From assembly GCA_014621425.1 (NCBI GenBank), contig JAANBB010000022.1, forward strand, positions 124,001 to 188,000: a DNA stretch of 64,000 nt, read 5' to 3'. Numbering within the stretch: the first letter of the stretch is position 1; each line of letters opens with the position of its first letter. The notes below the pieces were generated by a model. It searched no databases and was not told the origin of the DNA. It saw only the letters and a list, made by a program, of their open reading frames with translations. The position numbers and the translations under genes were made by a program. The DNA is from Cylindrodendrum hubeiense (lineage: Eukaryota; Ascomycota; Sordariomycetes; Hypocreales; Nectriaceae). Of the stretch, positions 13,139-25,533 are shown piece after piece.

Positions 13139-16100
13139 ATGCGAAAGTCGAAACGCCTGAAGTCGAGCCATCCTCCCTCGCAGGAGGAGGCGGCACCGGA
13201 AGATCGCGACACATTCCGGTTACGCGGAGTGCCTCTTGACTGGAGCCCTATGCGATTGAAGGAATTCCTCGTGGAAAAAAAGGGCGCTGTCCCTGTTGTC
13301 AGATCCCTAGCCCCGGAAACCGGCACCTCTTTCAAGACAGCCACAATTTCCTTCCAGGGCCTCCCCGTTTCTCAAAGTTCCCCGAGCGAGCGAATCTTAC
13401 TGCCGGAATCATCCGATGGCGAGATTACAGTTGATCGCTATCTAACGCTTGACAAAGCCTTTCTTGGCATCACTACCCTCTACACTCCACTGCTAGATGA
13501 TTACAAAGTCGAGTGAGTAGAGTAGACAAATCGGGAGAAAACCTGCATACTAATTGTATCAGCATCATTGCACTATCGGGCCTTGGTGGCCATGCCTTTG
13601 GGTCATTTAAGGAGAGAGGTGGGAATCACATGTGGTTGCGTGACTCTCTCCCATATGATCTTACATCAGAGACCGGTCAGCCAATGGCACAAATCAGGCT
13701 CTACGGGTATGAATCAAGTGTGTCCGGGAGTAGCAGCTTCCAAAACATAGAGGATCTTGCCACAGGCTTCCAATCCGCTCTCAGTGCACTCACGACCACT
13801 CTAACGACAAGGCCCATTATCCTAATTGCCCATAGCTTAGGAGGCCTAATTGTGAAACAGGTATGAGACCCAACACCCAGAAATCTTGACCTGTAATGCC
13901 GACATATATTGTAGGCCCTGATGGCATTATCAAATTCGAAGAACGAAGATGATCAAGCTCTTATTAAAGCTATCTATGGGATTGTTTTCTTTGGAGTTCC
14001 ACATGATGGAATGGACATCACCTCGCTTATCCCAATGGTTGGGGATGGTCCAAACCGATTCCTACTCGAATCGATTAGTCGCATTAATTCACAGGTGCTC
14101 CCCATTCAGCAAAGAGCATTTCATACAGTATTAGGCGAAAAGGATCACTCAGAAGTTTTCTGCTTTTACGAAACACAGATGTCGCCAACTGCCAAAAAGG
14201 TATGCCATTATAATGGATCTAAAGTGAAAGAAGCTAATCAACATAGGGTGAAAATGGACGCTGGGAGATGAAAGGAGAGGCTGCTGTATTGGTTACAAAA
14301 CAATCAGCCACCCATTGTCGTCATTGGGAAGATGGCCCAGAGCACATCTGTGCCATCAACCGCACACATTCCAACATGGTGAAATTTGGGCCTCAAGATG
14401 ACGAATATGACAAAGTTCTCGGGAGGCTTAGTGGGCTCACTCGACGAGCCTTGACAGTGCGTAATCGAATCCAGGCAAAGGCTAGATGTACGTAATACGA
14501 AAAATAATTTTGGTTTCTGTTAACAAAAGGTCCAGTCTTGGTCCCGTATAATGCAAACCCGGATTTTGTTGGCAGATCTACCGTTCTGCGCGCCCTTAAA
14601 CAACAACTTGGCTTAGGTCAACCACAAGGATCAGCAAAATCACGTACAAGGGTGGCACTCCACGGTCTTGGTGGTATTGGGTATGCTGTCCTTGCTCTTT
14701 TAAGCGTACAAACTAACATCCGAATCGAAAAACACAAATTGCCCTGGCCTACGTGTACTGGCTCCGCGAAACATGCCCAGATATTACAATATTCTGGGTG
14801 CATGGAAGCAATGCAGAACGATTTCATGAGGCCTACACTTCCATCGCGAAAGAATACGACATCCCCGGGCATGAGGACCCAAAGGTTGATCTATTAGGAC
14901 TCGTCAAGACTTGGCTCGAGAAAGATTTCAAGACTCGGTGGCTGATGGTGATTGATAATGCTGATGATACTGAGTTGTTCTTCCGGTCTCAGCAAGACAA
15001 CTGGGCATCGACGACAGCGACTGCAGCTTCTCGCGCAGAAGATAACCTTGGCCGCTATATCCCAGAGTGTAAGCACGGGTCAATCCTCATCACAACCAGA
15101 AATAAGCAGGCAGGGTTAAAGTTGACCCGAGGAAAGTCTTTGATTGAGGTCGGCAACATGGACAATGATGAAGCCCATTTGTTGCTGTGTGCAATCTTGG
15201 ACGATGACCAGCTTTCTGAACACGAGACATCTCTTCTCTCGTCCAAGCTCGAACACTTGCCACTTGCTCTTGCACAGGCAGCGGCATTCATCCAAGAGAA
15301 TAGCATACATATCAGTGACTACCGCCGGCTCTTGGATGAAAGCGACTTGGCATTGGTTGATCGTCTGAGTGAGCCATTCGAAACTGTGGGAAGAGACTCA
15401 GAGACACCACATGCGGTCACAGCAACATGGGTCATCTCTTTCGAGCAGATAGAACGGCAGAATGCGCTAGCGAGCAAATTTCTATCTTTTCTGAGCTTCT
15501 TTCATCGGCAGGCCATTCCAAAGAACTTTGTGGATGACTATTGCAGCCGCCTACCACCGAGCGACACGGACTCTCTTGAGACAGCAATTATGAAAGCAAC
15601 AGGCACTCTCAAGGCCTTTTCATTTATCTCAGAGGACAAAGACCGAAATATGAATATGCACCGGCTAGTACAACTGGTGACACGCAAATGGCTTGCTACT
15701 AAAAGCACAATGGTCGAGTTCGCACGACAGGCCCTCCAGACGATATCGGCAGTTTGCAAATATGACCAGTTTGAGACTTACCAGGAATCTCTACAACTTC
15801 TTTCACATGCCTATTCTTTGCTGGAAAGCAGTGAATGCATCCATAATGATGAGCCGATGATAAAGGCGAGACTGTTGTATTTTATAGGATTTTGCTTCTT
15901 CTCCCAAGGGAATTGGGACGCAGCAGAAGAGCACCAAGTTGAATCAATGGATATAATTATAGAGGAGGAAGGCCAAGGCCATCTCTCAACGCTGGCCGTT
16001 ATGGGTGCCCTGGCATCAACATACAGAGAGCAGGGCCGATGGAAGGAGGCGGAGAAACTAGAGGTGGATGTGATGGAGTCTCGCAAGATTGAACTAGGAC

Positions 16101-17165
16101 CTGATCACCTGGATACACTGACCAGCATGGCTAATCTTGCAACAACATACAGTGGCCAGGGCCGATTGGAAGAGGCAGAGATGATACAGGTGCAAGTCAT
16201 GGAGACTTGTAAGACGAAATTAGGACCTGATCATCTACGCACACTGATCAGTATGGCCAATCTGGCAACAATATACAGGAAGCAGGGCCGACTGGAGGAG
16301 ACAGAGAAGCTAGAGATACAAGTGACAGAGATACACAAGGAAAAGCTAGGACTTGATCATCTGGACACCCTGAGTAGTATAGGCAACCTTTCATTGACAT
16401 ACAGTTGCCAAGGCCGATGGGAGGAGGCAGAAATACTAGGGGTACAAGTATTGAAGACTTTTGAGGAGAAGTTTGGACCTGATCATCCACGCACACTGGT
16501 CAGCATAGCTAATCTGGCATCGACATACAGGAAACAAGGCCGATATGAGGAGGCAGAGAAACTAGAGGTTCAAGTGATGGAGACACGCAAGACGAAATTA
16601 GGACCTGATCATCCGGCTACGTTGACTAGCATGGCCAGTCTTGCATCAACACTTTGGAGTCAGAACCGATGGGAAGAGACAGAGAAACTAGAGGTTCAAG
16701 TGATGGAGACACGCAAGACGAAATTAGGACCCGATCATCCGGATACGCTGACTAGCATGGCCAATCTTGCAACCATTACTTGCAGTCAGAACCGATCGGA
16801 GGAGGCAGAGGAAGCTAGAGGTGCAAGTAATGGAGACACGCAAGACGAAATTAGGACCTGATCATCCGGCTACGTTGACTAGCATGGCTAGTCTTGCATC
16901 AACACTTTGGAATCAGAACCGATGGGAAGAAGCAGAGAAGCTAGATGCGGAAGTAATGGAGATGCGCAAGACGAAGCTAGGACCTGATCATCCGGATACG
17001 CTGACTAGCATGGCCGACCTGGCATGCACTTGGAAATGCCAGGGCCGACATGATGCCGCCTTGGCGTTGATGGAGACCTGCGCTGAAGCTCAACGGCGGA
17101 TCTTGGGCCCTGAGCATCCCTCCACACTCTCATCTGCATCCTCTGTAGAAGACTGGAGAAATTAG
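13139..17165 (+). pseudogene. Fungal NLR-like STAND gene: SesB hydrolase, NB-ARC, TPR; apparently disrupted
   Basis: Fungal STAND proteins of this architecture act in allorecognition, cell death or innate immunity. Exons: 13139-13512, 13563-13860, 13915-14199, 14247-14487, 14536-14680, then 14728 onward. Domains in order: a conserved leader; a SesB-like alpha/beta hydrolase (GLGGHAFGSF, GYESS, nucleophile elbow AHSLGG, FFGVPHDG); an NB-ARC with Walker A (GLGGIG, GKTQIA), Walker B (LMVIDNADD), ILITTRN, LPLALAQ and an MHD-like MHRL; then at least nine 42-residue kinesin-light-chain-type TPRs (about 15980-17130) with LGPDHPDTL motifs. Two lesions are visible. The intron that splits Walker A (14681-14727) ends in CG instead of AG. 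An extra G near 16811 shifts the TPR frame, so translation ends at 16861 instead of 17165. Everything else is well preserved, so the damage is recent or reflects sequence error. Confidence 0.85.
15980..17130 (+). repeat. 126-bp TPR-encoding tandem repeat array
   Basis: There are about nine 126-bp units, each encoding one 42-aa TPR. Units starting near 16560 and 16686 are nearly identical over long stretches (for example gttcaagtgatggagacac in both). The first units are more diverged. High internal similarity points to recent unit amplification or gene conversion. Confidence 0.85.
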
Positions 17166-17389
17166 AATACAGTCTATAGTCATCAATAAGCCTGATCCTG
17201 GTACATAACCATCCATTGTCGTTGGTCACTCTTTCATTCTGCTACATTCAACAGACGATGTATCCACTACAATTCTCAGGCTTTACGTGCGATAATAGTT
17301 AGGTTACTGAGGTGGGTTCATTTTAGCATATGACTATTATACAGGGTGTCATCTACGTGGGGGAGATGAATGATTGGGAATATTGCCCG

Positions 17390-17858
17390 CTAAACGCCGT
17401 ATCGAAACTCTCGGAACTTCTTCTGGTAGTAGAATGTCGCGAGTCCACCGGCAGCGCCAAGGGCCAGCGGCACGGGTGCCCTAGCTCCTGTCTTGATTAT
17501 CCTAGGAATGGCAGAACCAGTAAGAAGGATACTGTTTCCGAGCGCAAGCTCAGATCCGTAGTCCTTGTTGTTCTTGAGGAGGTAGCCTAGCATGCAAAGT
17601 CAGGCTCAACAGTTCAATGCCTGGTCTCTACGCCGTCTGAGCATCTGGGGATCAGTGGGAAGACAAACCGGCGTATGCGTATGAGACACCAAGTCCTACT
17701 CCGGCGACGAGAGAAGGGATGGAGCGTGTTCGCACAAAGCCCGCAGTTCCGCCGACGGCCACTATCAATTGGCATTGAGGTCAGCACAAACTCATCACAT
17801 TGGCGTTGCGGAAGAACTCACAAAGGGCGGCGAGAGTGAAAGACGGATGTTCAGCCAT
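17390..17858 (-). CDS. TMEM14 family small membrane protein
   Basis: The three exons (17858-17822, 17761-17669, 17586-17390) close to 108 aa, the usual size for this family. The protein has three to four hydrophobic segments with small-residue runs (VAGVGLGVSYAYAGYLL, LALGNSILLTGSAIPR, VPLALGAAGGLATFYY). It has the family pattern of N-terminal HPSFTLAAL, then RTRSIPSLVAG and YGSELALG. Animal TMEM14 proteins sit in mitochondrial or ER/Golgi membranes, and TMEM14C moves heme precursors. The fungal function is not established. It is divergent from the ZNFX1-like helicase gene. Confidence 0.88.
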
Positions 17859-18822
17859 GATTGAGTGAGTTTGGTTATTGATGGAGAAAGATACGAAGAC
17901 GGTAGAAGTGCGAGGGTTCGGGTTTTCCGGATACTCGCGTTTCGGGGTTTCGCGTCTCGGATGAAGTTCGGCAAAACATGAATTTCCTAGCTTGGCGATG
18001 ACACCATCCTCGGCGGTCGGTCTTCACTTGTCGAGTATCAAAAATTATGATTTCCAAACGAATCTAATTGTGAAAGATAATTCTTTGAAGAATTCAGACA
18101 TGTAGCGGGTTCCGATATAATTCTTCTTCGTTGCCTCCATAGTAGATTCAAGACCCCGTAACCTCATCCTATGCATCTGTACTTCACGTGACGATACGGC
18201 TCCATCAATATGATATCATCTCGAGGTAGTGTCAGGTCCATGTTCGCTTGCTCTGCTTCTTAAATCTATGTGTTCGTAAGATTTGGTTTATGTTTCTTGT
18301 TACAGTATCTGTAAGAGTTATGGAGGACAGTCATTCCTGAACTGTTTCCGCAGCTTCAGTGTCCGGTCTAATACACTCCGCTCATGTTGGTACTACACAC
18401 ACTATACTTTGCGGCTTGGCACTGGTTTAACAAAAGACGTGTATCGAGTTTGTATTTACATCAATATATACCCCAGTAATTGAATCTGACCGCTATTGCA
18501 TATGTCCTGACCGTTAGGCAGCAATTCGTAAAACGAAGATGTGGGAGGCCCTCCAGCGCCACCGTTGGCTCAAATGTGACTTCATACAGTACCTCACCAA
18601 CCACGGGATATGAGTGGTTGCCTGACTTTTTCTACTTTCTTTTTCCTTCCTTCGATGCCTAAGAGATTTTTTCGTCGTTATTCGAGTCGAACTGAATCCC
18701 CACATCTTCTGTTTTCTTTTCTCTTTCACACACTTACATCAACTTGACCTAGCAAGATACAGCAAGAAAACGCATGAATTTTATCGCTGGAACGAAAAAT
18801 AACAAGGAGAAGGTGCCTCAAG
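17859..18822. other. Divergent promoter region
   Basis: This 964-bp region separates the TMEM14-like gene (minus) from the helicase gene (plus). It must carry both promoters. A CT-rich stretch (about 18625-18730) precedes the helicase start. No coding region is supported. Confidence 0.55.
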
Positions 18823-21800
18823 ATGGCACCGAACTGGCGGTAAGTTTTTGTTCCGATTTGAATCACGCGCTGTTGTGAATGTTGCTGACGACGCCCGAAG
18901 ACCTCGTGGCCCAGGGCCCATTATCTCGGACGACTCCCACAAACCCTGTTTCGAGTTTAAGCGACAAGGGTCTTGCAAGTTCGGGAATCGATGCAGATAC
19001 TCGCACGATGTCCAGGCGACACGTCGAGGTCATGCTGTCCAACCCGCCCATAACGGCCCTCGCCCTTCCCGCGACGGAAAGCTGCTAGAGTGGAAGCGAC
19101 TTCTGGAGCAGGGCCCGCGGTCTGCCAACCCAGTCATTTCGGCAGCCAGCTGTTTCTTCCAGCTTGGCCTGGAGCTGATGGAAGGGGACGTGGGCGCCGC
19201 TCAGCAGGCAGTAAAACTTCTCGCGACCGAACCTGGGCTGGGGTTCATCAAGATCGTGTCAGATCAACACATTCCGGCTATGACGAGCGAGGCCATGAGG
19301 CTAGACTTGTGGCAGACAGAGGTCAGGCCGCTTTTTTCACTTGTCACTCATGCCTGCGTGGTTGATTCTGCCGTCTTGGAACAGCAAGTTTCCGAAGTCT
19401 TCAACTTCATCCGAGGAGTTGGTGGATCCCGCATGGAAAGGGTCTTCGACTACGTCGTCCGGCTCGTCAAGTCCTGGCCGACATCGTCTTTAACCACCCT
19501 GTCACGAATGGCGACGGTGGAGCTGTCTCTTGCCGTCTTGTCTAAAGTGGTGGATTGCAACAGTACCGCCGCCTTTGGACCTGGCTTTTCCCGGTTGGTC
19601 TCACAGTTTGCCGAGATCATTAATCAAGCATCAACCCCAGAAGAAGAATTTTCCCGTCTACAGGCCGCCAAGTATCTAGACTACATCCAACAACGAAGAG
19701 AAGTGGATGACAACATACCGGACTTTCAGGCTCAATCTCAAATCCCCGTCACTCGGGGTGCCTTCGTGCTGAGGCGAGACCTACCTGGTCTCTTATCTGC
19801 CGATGGTCCACGCCACAACAATGACAAGGAAGACATCACACAGATCAAGATTATGCCAACTTACGAGGAGATCATGTCGCCACGTGGAGAATACTTGCCA
19901 ACCAGCGATCCTTCCGAATGGCATGTCAAGGGCATCCGCGGACGTCTCGACAGGGAATTTCGTCTTGTCAGGGAGGATACGATTGGTCAACTTCGTGATT
20001 CCGTCCGAGACATGCTAGAGTTCGCTCGGAATCCACAAGAAAGGGAGTCTCACCGATCCAAGAACAGCTTGAGAACCTACACATACGACTTCCCCATCGC
20101 GATCGATGTCGAAATCCATAGAACCGGAGGAATGGAGATGGTGGTCCGATGCAACCAACTCCCTGCTGTCCAGAAGATGAACGACAAGAGGCGAAGAGAT
20201 TGGTGGATGCAGTGCAAACGGCTTCAATCTGGAGCACTCGTGTGCATTTTCGACGTCACTGGCTCGATGCTATTCTTCACCGTGTCCGATACCACGATGC
20301 GAAGCAAAGATGACAGGGAAGCTCGGAGACCCCAAGCCCGTGAAGACGAACAGACGGATGAAAATGACAAGAAACCGCCGCCTTTGACTCTCTCGGATGA
20401 CTCAGACTCGCTCTTTGTCAGGCTTCAACTTGTTGATCCAGGAAATTACGAGACCAAACAGGCTTTGCAATGGTATCGAAATGTTGACAAACCTCTTCGT
20501 CGGTATCTCGTCGAGTTCCCTGGTGTCCTACTTGCTTCGTTCAAACACACCCTAGCAGCCCTGCAGCAGATGCACGACCGGCCCAATATCCCTTTCCAGT
20601 CTCTTTTGACACCCCCCGATAGTTCGAAGCCGGAAGATGGGATAAAGGCACCTCAGTATGCGAGGAAAGCTGGCTTCGTGTTTGATTTGAAAAGCGTTAC
20701 TCATAGCAACGTTCCATACACCATTAACCCCCAACGGCCTCCTGATCCAGATCAACTCTCAACCCTGTCTACTCTTGACCCGACACAGTCAGCTGCCCTC
20801 TTGAACACACTGTCTAGAGAACTGTCGCTCATTCAGGGCCCCCCTGGCACCGGTAAAAGCTACACCGGAGAAAAGATCGTCAAGGTGTTGCTGGCAAACA
20901 AGAAGAAGGCGAGCCTTGGCCCTATTTTGTGCGTTTGTTACACCAATCATGCCTTAGATCAACTGCTTGAGCATCTGCTTGATGACGGAACGGAACAGAT
21001 CATTCGAATAGGATCTCGATCAAAGTCTGAGCGGCTTCAAAACTTGAACCTGCGCAATGTCGTCAGAGGATTCATTCGGACCAAGGCGGAGGGGAGTGGC
21101 CTCTATGCAGCGGAACACATGATCAAAGATCATGTGAACCGGGGGAAAGAGTTGCTTAAACAACTATCAAGCTGCGACTCCTGGAGTTCTGTTAAGACCT
21201 TTCTGGCTACCGAATATCCCAGACACCATGCAGAACTATTTGGGTACACTGAGGATGGGTGGAAGACGGTACACCATCAGCCGGAAAGAGTCATTGAAAA
21301 ATGGATTCACAATGGACCTCAACACCCGAATCCCAATCGCTCGCCGGACATTTTGAGAGCAGCTCCACTCAAGACTATGACCTTCAACGAACGACGTCGG
21401 CTGCATCGTTACTGGCTGAGAGGCATAAGAGACCCGATCATCTCAAAGCTTGTCAAGGTTCATGAAGAATACAACGAGGAGATCAAGCATCGGGACCGAA
21501 TCCGCGGAGACGTGGACCTGCGCTGTCTCCAACAAGCCGACGTCGTCGGTGTAACGACAACAGGCCTCGCAAGAAGTCTGGAAGTTCTCCGAAAGCTACG
21601 GTGCAAGGTAATGCTCTGTGAGGAAGCCGGCGAGGTGCTGGAGGCACACATTTTGACGGCCCTTCTCCCTTCGGTAGAACATGGTATTTTGATTGGAGAT
21701 CATCTTCAACTTCGACCCCAGATACAAAACTACGACCTGCAAAGCACAAATCCTCGGGGGCAGCAGTACTCACTGGACATGTCTCTGTTCGAAAGGCTTG

Positions 21801-24800
21801 TTCAGCCGCCGCACGAGACGGACCTACGGGTTCCTTACAGCGTTCTGGAGACACAAAGGCGAATGCACCCTTCAATTGCCGAGCTGGTCCGATCCACACT
21901 CTACCCATCCTTGAAAGATGCCGACACGGTCAAGAATTACCCGGAAGTGGTAGGAATGAAAGAGCGACTATTTTGGTTCCACCACGAGCAACTCGAGAGT
22001 AAGGCGGAAAGCAACGATGCTCTGAGCACATCTCATTCCAATAACTTTGAAGTTGAGATGACTGCTGCTCTCGTCTCTCACCTTTCCCGACAAGGGACAT
22101 ACGCCCAGGGTGACATTGCAGTCCTCACTCCATACCTGGGACAGCTCCATTGTCTTCGTCGCAGGATGGAATCCATGTTCGAGATATGCGTAAACGAGCG
22201 GGATTTAGAAGAGCTGGAAGCTCTCCAGGCCGATGGTACTGAGGTGCCCTCACCTCGCACATCTCTCGTCAGCAAGACAACTCTTCTCAAGAGCGTCAGA
22301 GTGGCAACGGTCGACAACTTTCAAGGCGAGGAAGCCAAGGTAATTGTGATATCGTTGGTGCGAAGCAACCCTCAGAGCAACTGCGGTTTCTTGAGGACCT
22401 CGAACCGAATTAACGTCCTCCTCTCGCGAGCTCAACATGGAATGTACATCATTGGCAACTCGGACACGTACAGAGAAGTTTCGATGTGGGCAGATGTCAT
22501 CAAGATGCTTGCAAGAAAGAACAAATTTGGGTCAAGCCTCGAACTCCAGTGTCCTCGACACCCAGATATACCCATTCTTGTCTCTCAGCCGGACCATTTC
22601 GTCCAGTTTTCGCCGGAGAGTGGTTGCAACCTGCCGTGTGATAAGCGGCTTATTTGTGGCCATGCTTGTACTGGGAGATGTCACGCAGACAATCTACACC
22701 TCGCCGTCACTTGTCTGGAGGATTGTCCTCGGCTGAAGAAGGGCTGTGATCATGCCTGTCCTCTTCGTTGCGGGGTTCCCTGCGAGGAGAAGTGCCAGGC
22801 CATGCTCAGAAATATCAACCTCATGCTTCCATGTGGTCATCACCTTCCTTCAGCACACTGCTGGCAGGTTCAAGATCCAGCGTCAGTTCGCTGCATGACA
22901 ATGGTCTCACGGACTGTTCCAGGGTGCAAGCATTCGGTAACAGTTCGATGCCACGAGGACATCACTTCCGCCTATTACCGATGTACGGCTATTTGTGGAC
23001 ATAATCGCTCTTGTGGCCATAAGTGCACGAGTTCATGCTATCAATGCAATACGCGAGAAGGGGGTGAGACGACAAAACAGAATCACGGCATATGTCAACA
23101 GCAATGTGGCCGAGACTATTCCACATGTAGCCACGGATGTATCCAGACATGCCACGATGGGAGTCCGTGCAAGCCCTGCAATCAACGATGCGAGGTATGT
23201 TGCAGCCATTCGAGGTGCAACAAGGCGTGCCATGAGCCTTGTGTTCCATGCGCAGAGAGTACATGCGAGTCTAATTGTCCCCACGCTGAATGCACAGCTC
23301 CTTGTGCAGCACCCTGCAACTGGGTGCCGTGTTCTCTAAGATGCGAGATGATGTTGAGCTGTGGTCATCAATGTGAGTTAACATTTCATTTTGTGAACTA
23401 TCAACAACTACTAACATACCTAGGTCCTTCCATCTGTGGTGAAACTTGCCCAGAGTCGAGCCATTGTCAACAGTGTGGATCCCAAGAGATCAAAACAGTT
23501 ACCGTCGATTTTCTTGAGATGAAGGAATATCACGAAGTCGACTTGGATGAAGAACCGTGCATCTTTCCCGATTGCGGCCATTTCTTGACCGTCTCGTCCA
23601 TGGATGGTCAGATGGGCATGGCAGCTCACTATCAACTTGACGAGAATGGTCTCCCAGAAGCAACATTGGGAGAGTCCGAACCATTTTCCATGGATGACAA
23701 AGCCACCAAGGTATGCGCCACTTGTCGTGGTCCGCTTCGGAACATCTCCCGATACGGCCGCATTGTGCGTCGAGCCATGCTTGACGGTGCAACAAAGAAA
23801 TTCGTCTCATGGTCAAATGACGGATACCTTGCCCTTGCAGATCGTCTCATTACTGAGCTGGAAAAATTGAGCAATACACCACGGTTGACTATAGTCGCTC
23901 AGTCTGCCAAGAAGGATGGTAGTCTGGCTCTTCCTGGCTCGCGCTCGAAACAAATTAACGCCTTGAAGGCCTTTGTTGGCACAGAGCGATACAAATCCAT
24001 CAGCAAGTTCCGTAACCAACTAGATACGTACGCTCGGAATGTGCGAAAAGAAGAACAGCCATTCCAGAAGGTTGCGGAGCTCGTCAGGTACGCCAATATC
24101 CAACGCGGGACAAGCAAAACAGTCCAGTACGACAGCTCGATCGTCCAGGTCAAAGGGTCTCTACTTGCTTCTGTGTTGCTCTTGAAGTGTGACATTGCTA
24201 TTATTTCCGACTTCTTGGGATCAAGGATTCTCGATGAGTCTTTTTCAACCAGGGCAGTGGTTCAGTCGGATGTTGGGTTAGATCTGTCTGTTTACGTGGA
24301 GGATTGCGAAGACTTGATTAAAGTCGCACACGGTACGAAGCATCCCCGAGAAGAGACTCAAGGACATGTCTTCTACGCTAAGCTATGTGCGTTCTCGCGT
24401 TCCTTGGGTCCATCACCGTCACAGGAAGCATCACCAACGTCAATCCCAAATCCTTCGCTGCCTTCCGCTACAGCCAAGGCACGGGCTATGGATGAAATGA
24501 GAGAAGAAGGCCTCAGCCACATCAAGCAAGCCAAAGAATTGCTCAGCAAATATCCATCTGCAGTTGTGTTTAAGGACGAGATCGATGCCATCGAGAACAC
24601 ATTGAACGACGGCGTATACCGCGAGGTCACAGCAGAGGAGATGCGAGAAATCTATATGGCATCCACCGGAGAATTAAGGGGGACGGGGCATTGGTATACG
24701 TGTGCGAATGGCCATCCATTCACAATCAATAACTGTGGTATGCCAATGCAGCTAGCAACATGTCCAGAATGCGGCGCTCCCATTGGTGGGAGAGATCATG

Positions 24801-24877
24801 AAGCAGTAGGGGGTGTGAGCCTTGCAGAAGATATTGAAGAGATTTCCAGGGGACTTGATCAGCTTGGGGTTAGGTGA
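18823..24877 (+). CDS. ZNFX1-type SF1 helicase with CCCH, NF-X1 and RZ zinc fingers
   Basis: This is a 1980-residue protein from three exons (18823-18839, 18901-23372, 23424-24877). I chose the start at 18823 because only that ATG joins in frame through the 18840-18900 intron to a complete CCCH finger (C22-x8-C31-x5-C37-x3-H41). The SF1 helicase core follows: Walker A GPPGTGKS at about 652-659, motif II as LCEEAGE near 911, then GDHLQLRPQ, TVDNFQGEEAK and NVLLSRAQHG. About a dozen Cys/His-rich NF-X1-type repeats come next (about 1215-1560). The C-terminus has an RZ-type finger (GHWYTCANGHPF, then CG and CPECGAPIGG), as in animal ZNFX1 and RNF213. Relatives act in RNA silencing (ZNFX-1, yeast Hrr1) or antiviral RNA sensing. 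The role here is inferred from the family. The 51-nt intron at 23373 has no stop and is a multiple of three, so its retention would be tolerated. Confidence 0.92.
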
Positions 24878-25533
24878 TGCATTGGATGTAACATGGATCA
24901 TCGTAGGATGGAGACTAGTATAGGTTAGCTCAGCTTTTGTGTGCTGTTGAACGAGGTTGATTTATTCTCGTGTAAGTCTGCCTCGAATGAGGGGTTTTTG
25001 ATCATTGTCGATGTTGGGCATATTTAGAATTAAACCTTGCTCTTTGGAGTTCTTGTTTAGGCAGGTTGTGAAACTGAAACTGGTGAGGCAGAATCGATGA
25101 ATATCTTACCCCACGTCCCACCGGATTTCCAATACCAAACCATACAACCGGCTATTATTTTAATCCTTGTCAATGGCAAGTGATTTTGAGCTGGGTGTAC
25201 AGTGTCATTGCCTCTGGATTTTAGCTGTTCAAGTTACAGCTTGAATAGCGAGGCGAGGCGAGACCAATAACTGATTTATACCGTTGGTTTACCAGGCACA
25301 TATCTCACGGGGAAATTCAACTTGATGAAGCAAGGAGCATGTTCAAACATAACCAAAAGATCTTATAAACTGCAGAATAATATACGCACTATCACCGTCT
25401 ACCACCGTCTATCGATGTCTACCGCCGTCTTTTCGTCCCCACTCCTGAGCAATATCTGAAAATTGCTACCACAGCCACGCTGCAAGATGAACGTCTTGAC
25501 TGGACCCACAACGCTTCAAATCCTCTGCAACAT
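24878..25533. other. Convergent intergenic region
   Basis: This holds the 3' flanks of the helicase gene and the secreted-protein gene. It contains a 10-bp repeat at 25391-25430 and no supportable gene. Confidence 0.5.
25391..25430. repeat. 10-bp tandem repeat, four copies
   Basis: There are four consecutive decamers of the form a(t/c)c-(acc/gat/gcc)-gtct, at 25391, 25401, 25411 and 25421. Confidence 0.75.
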
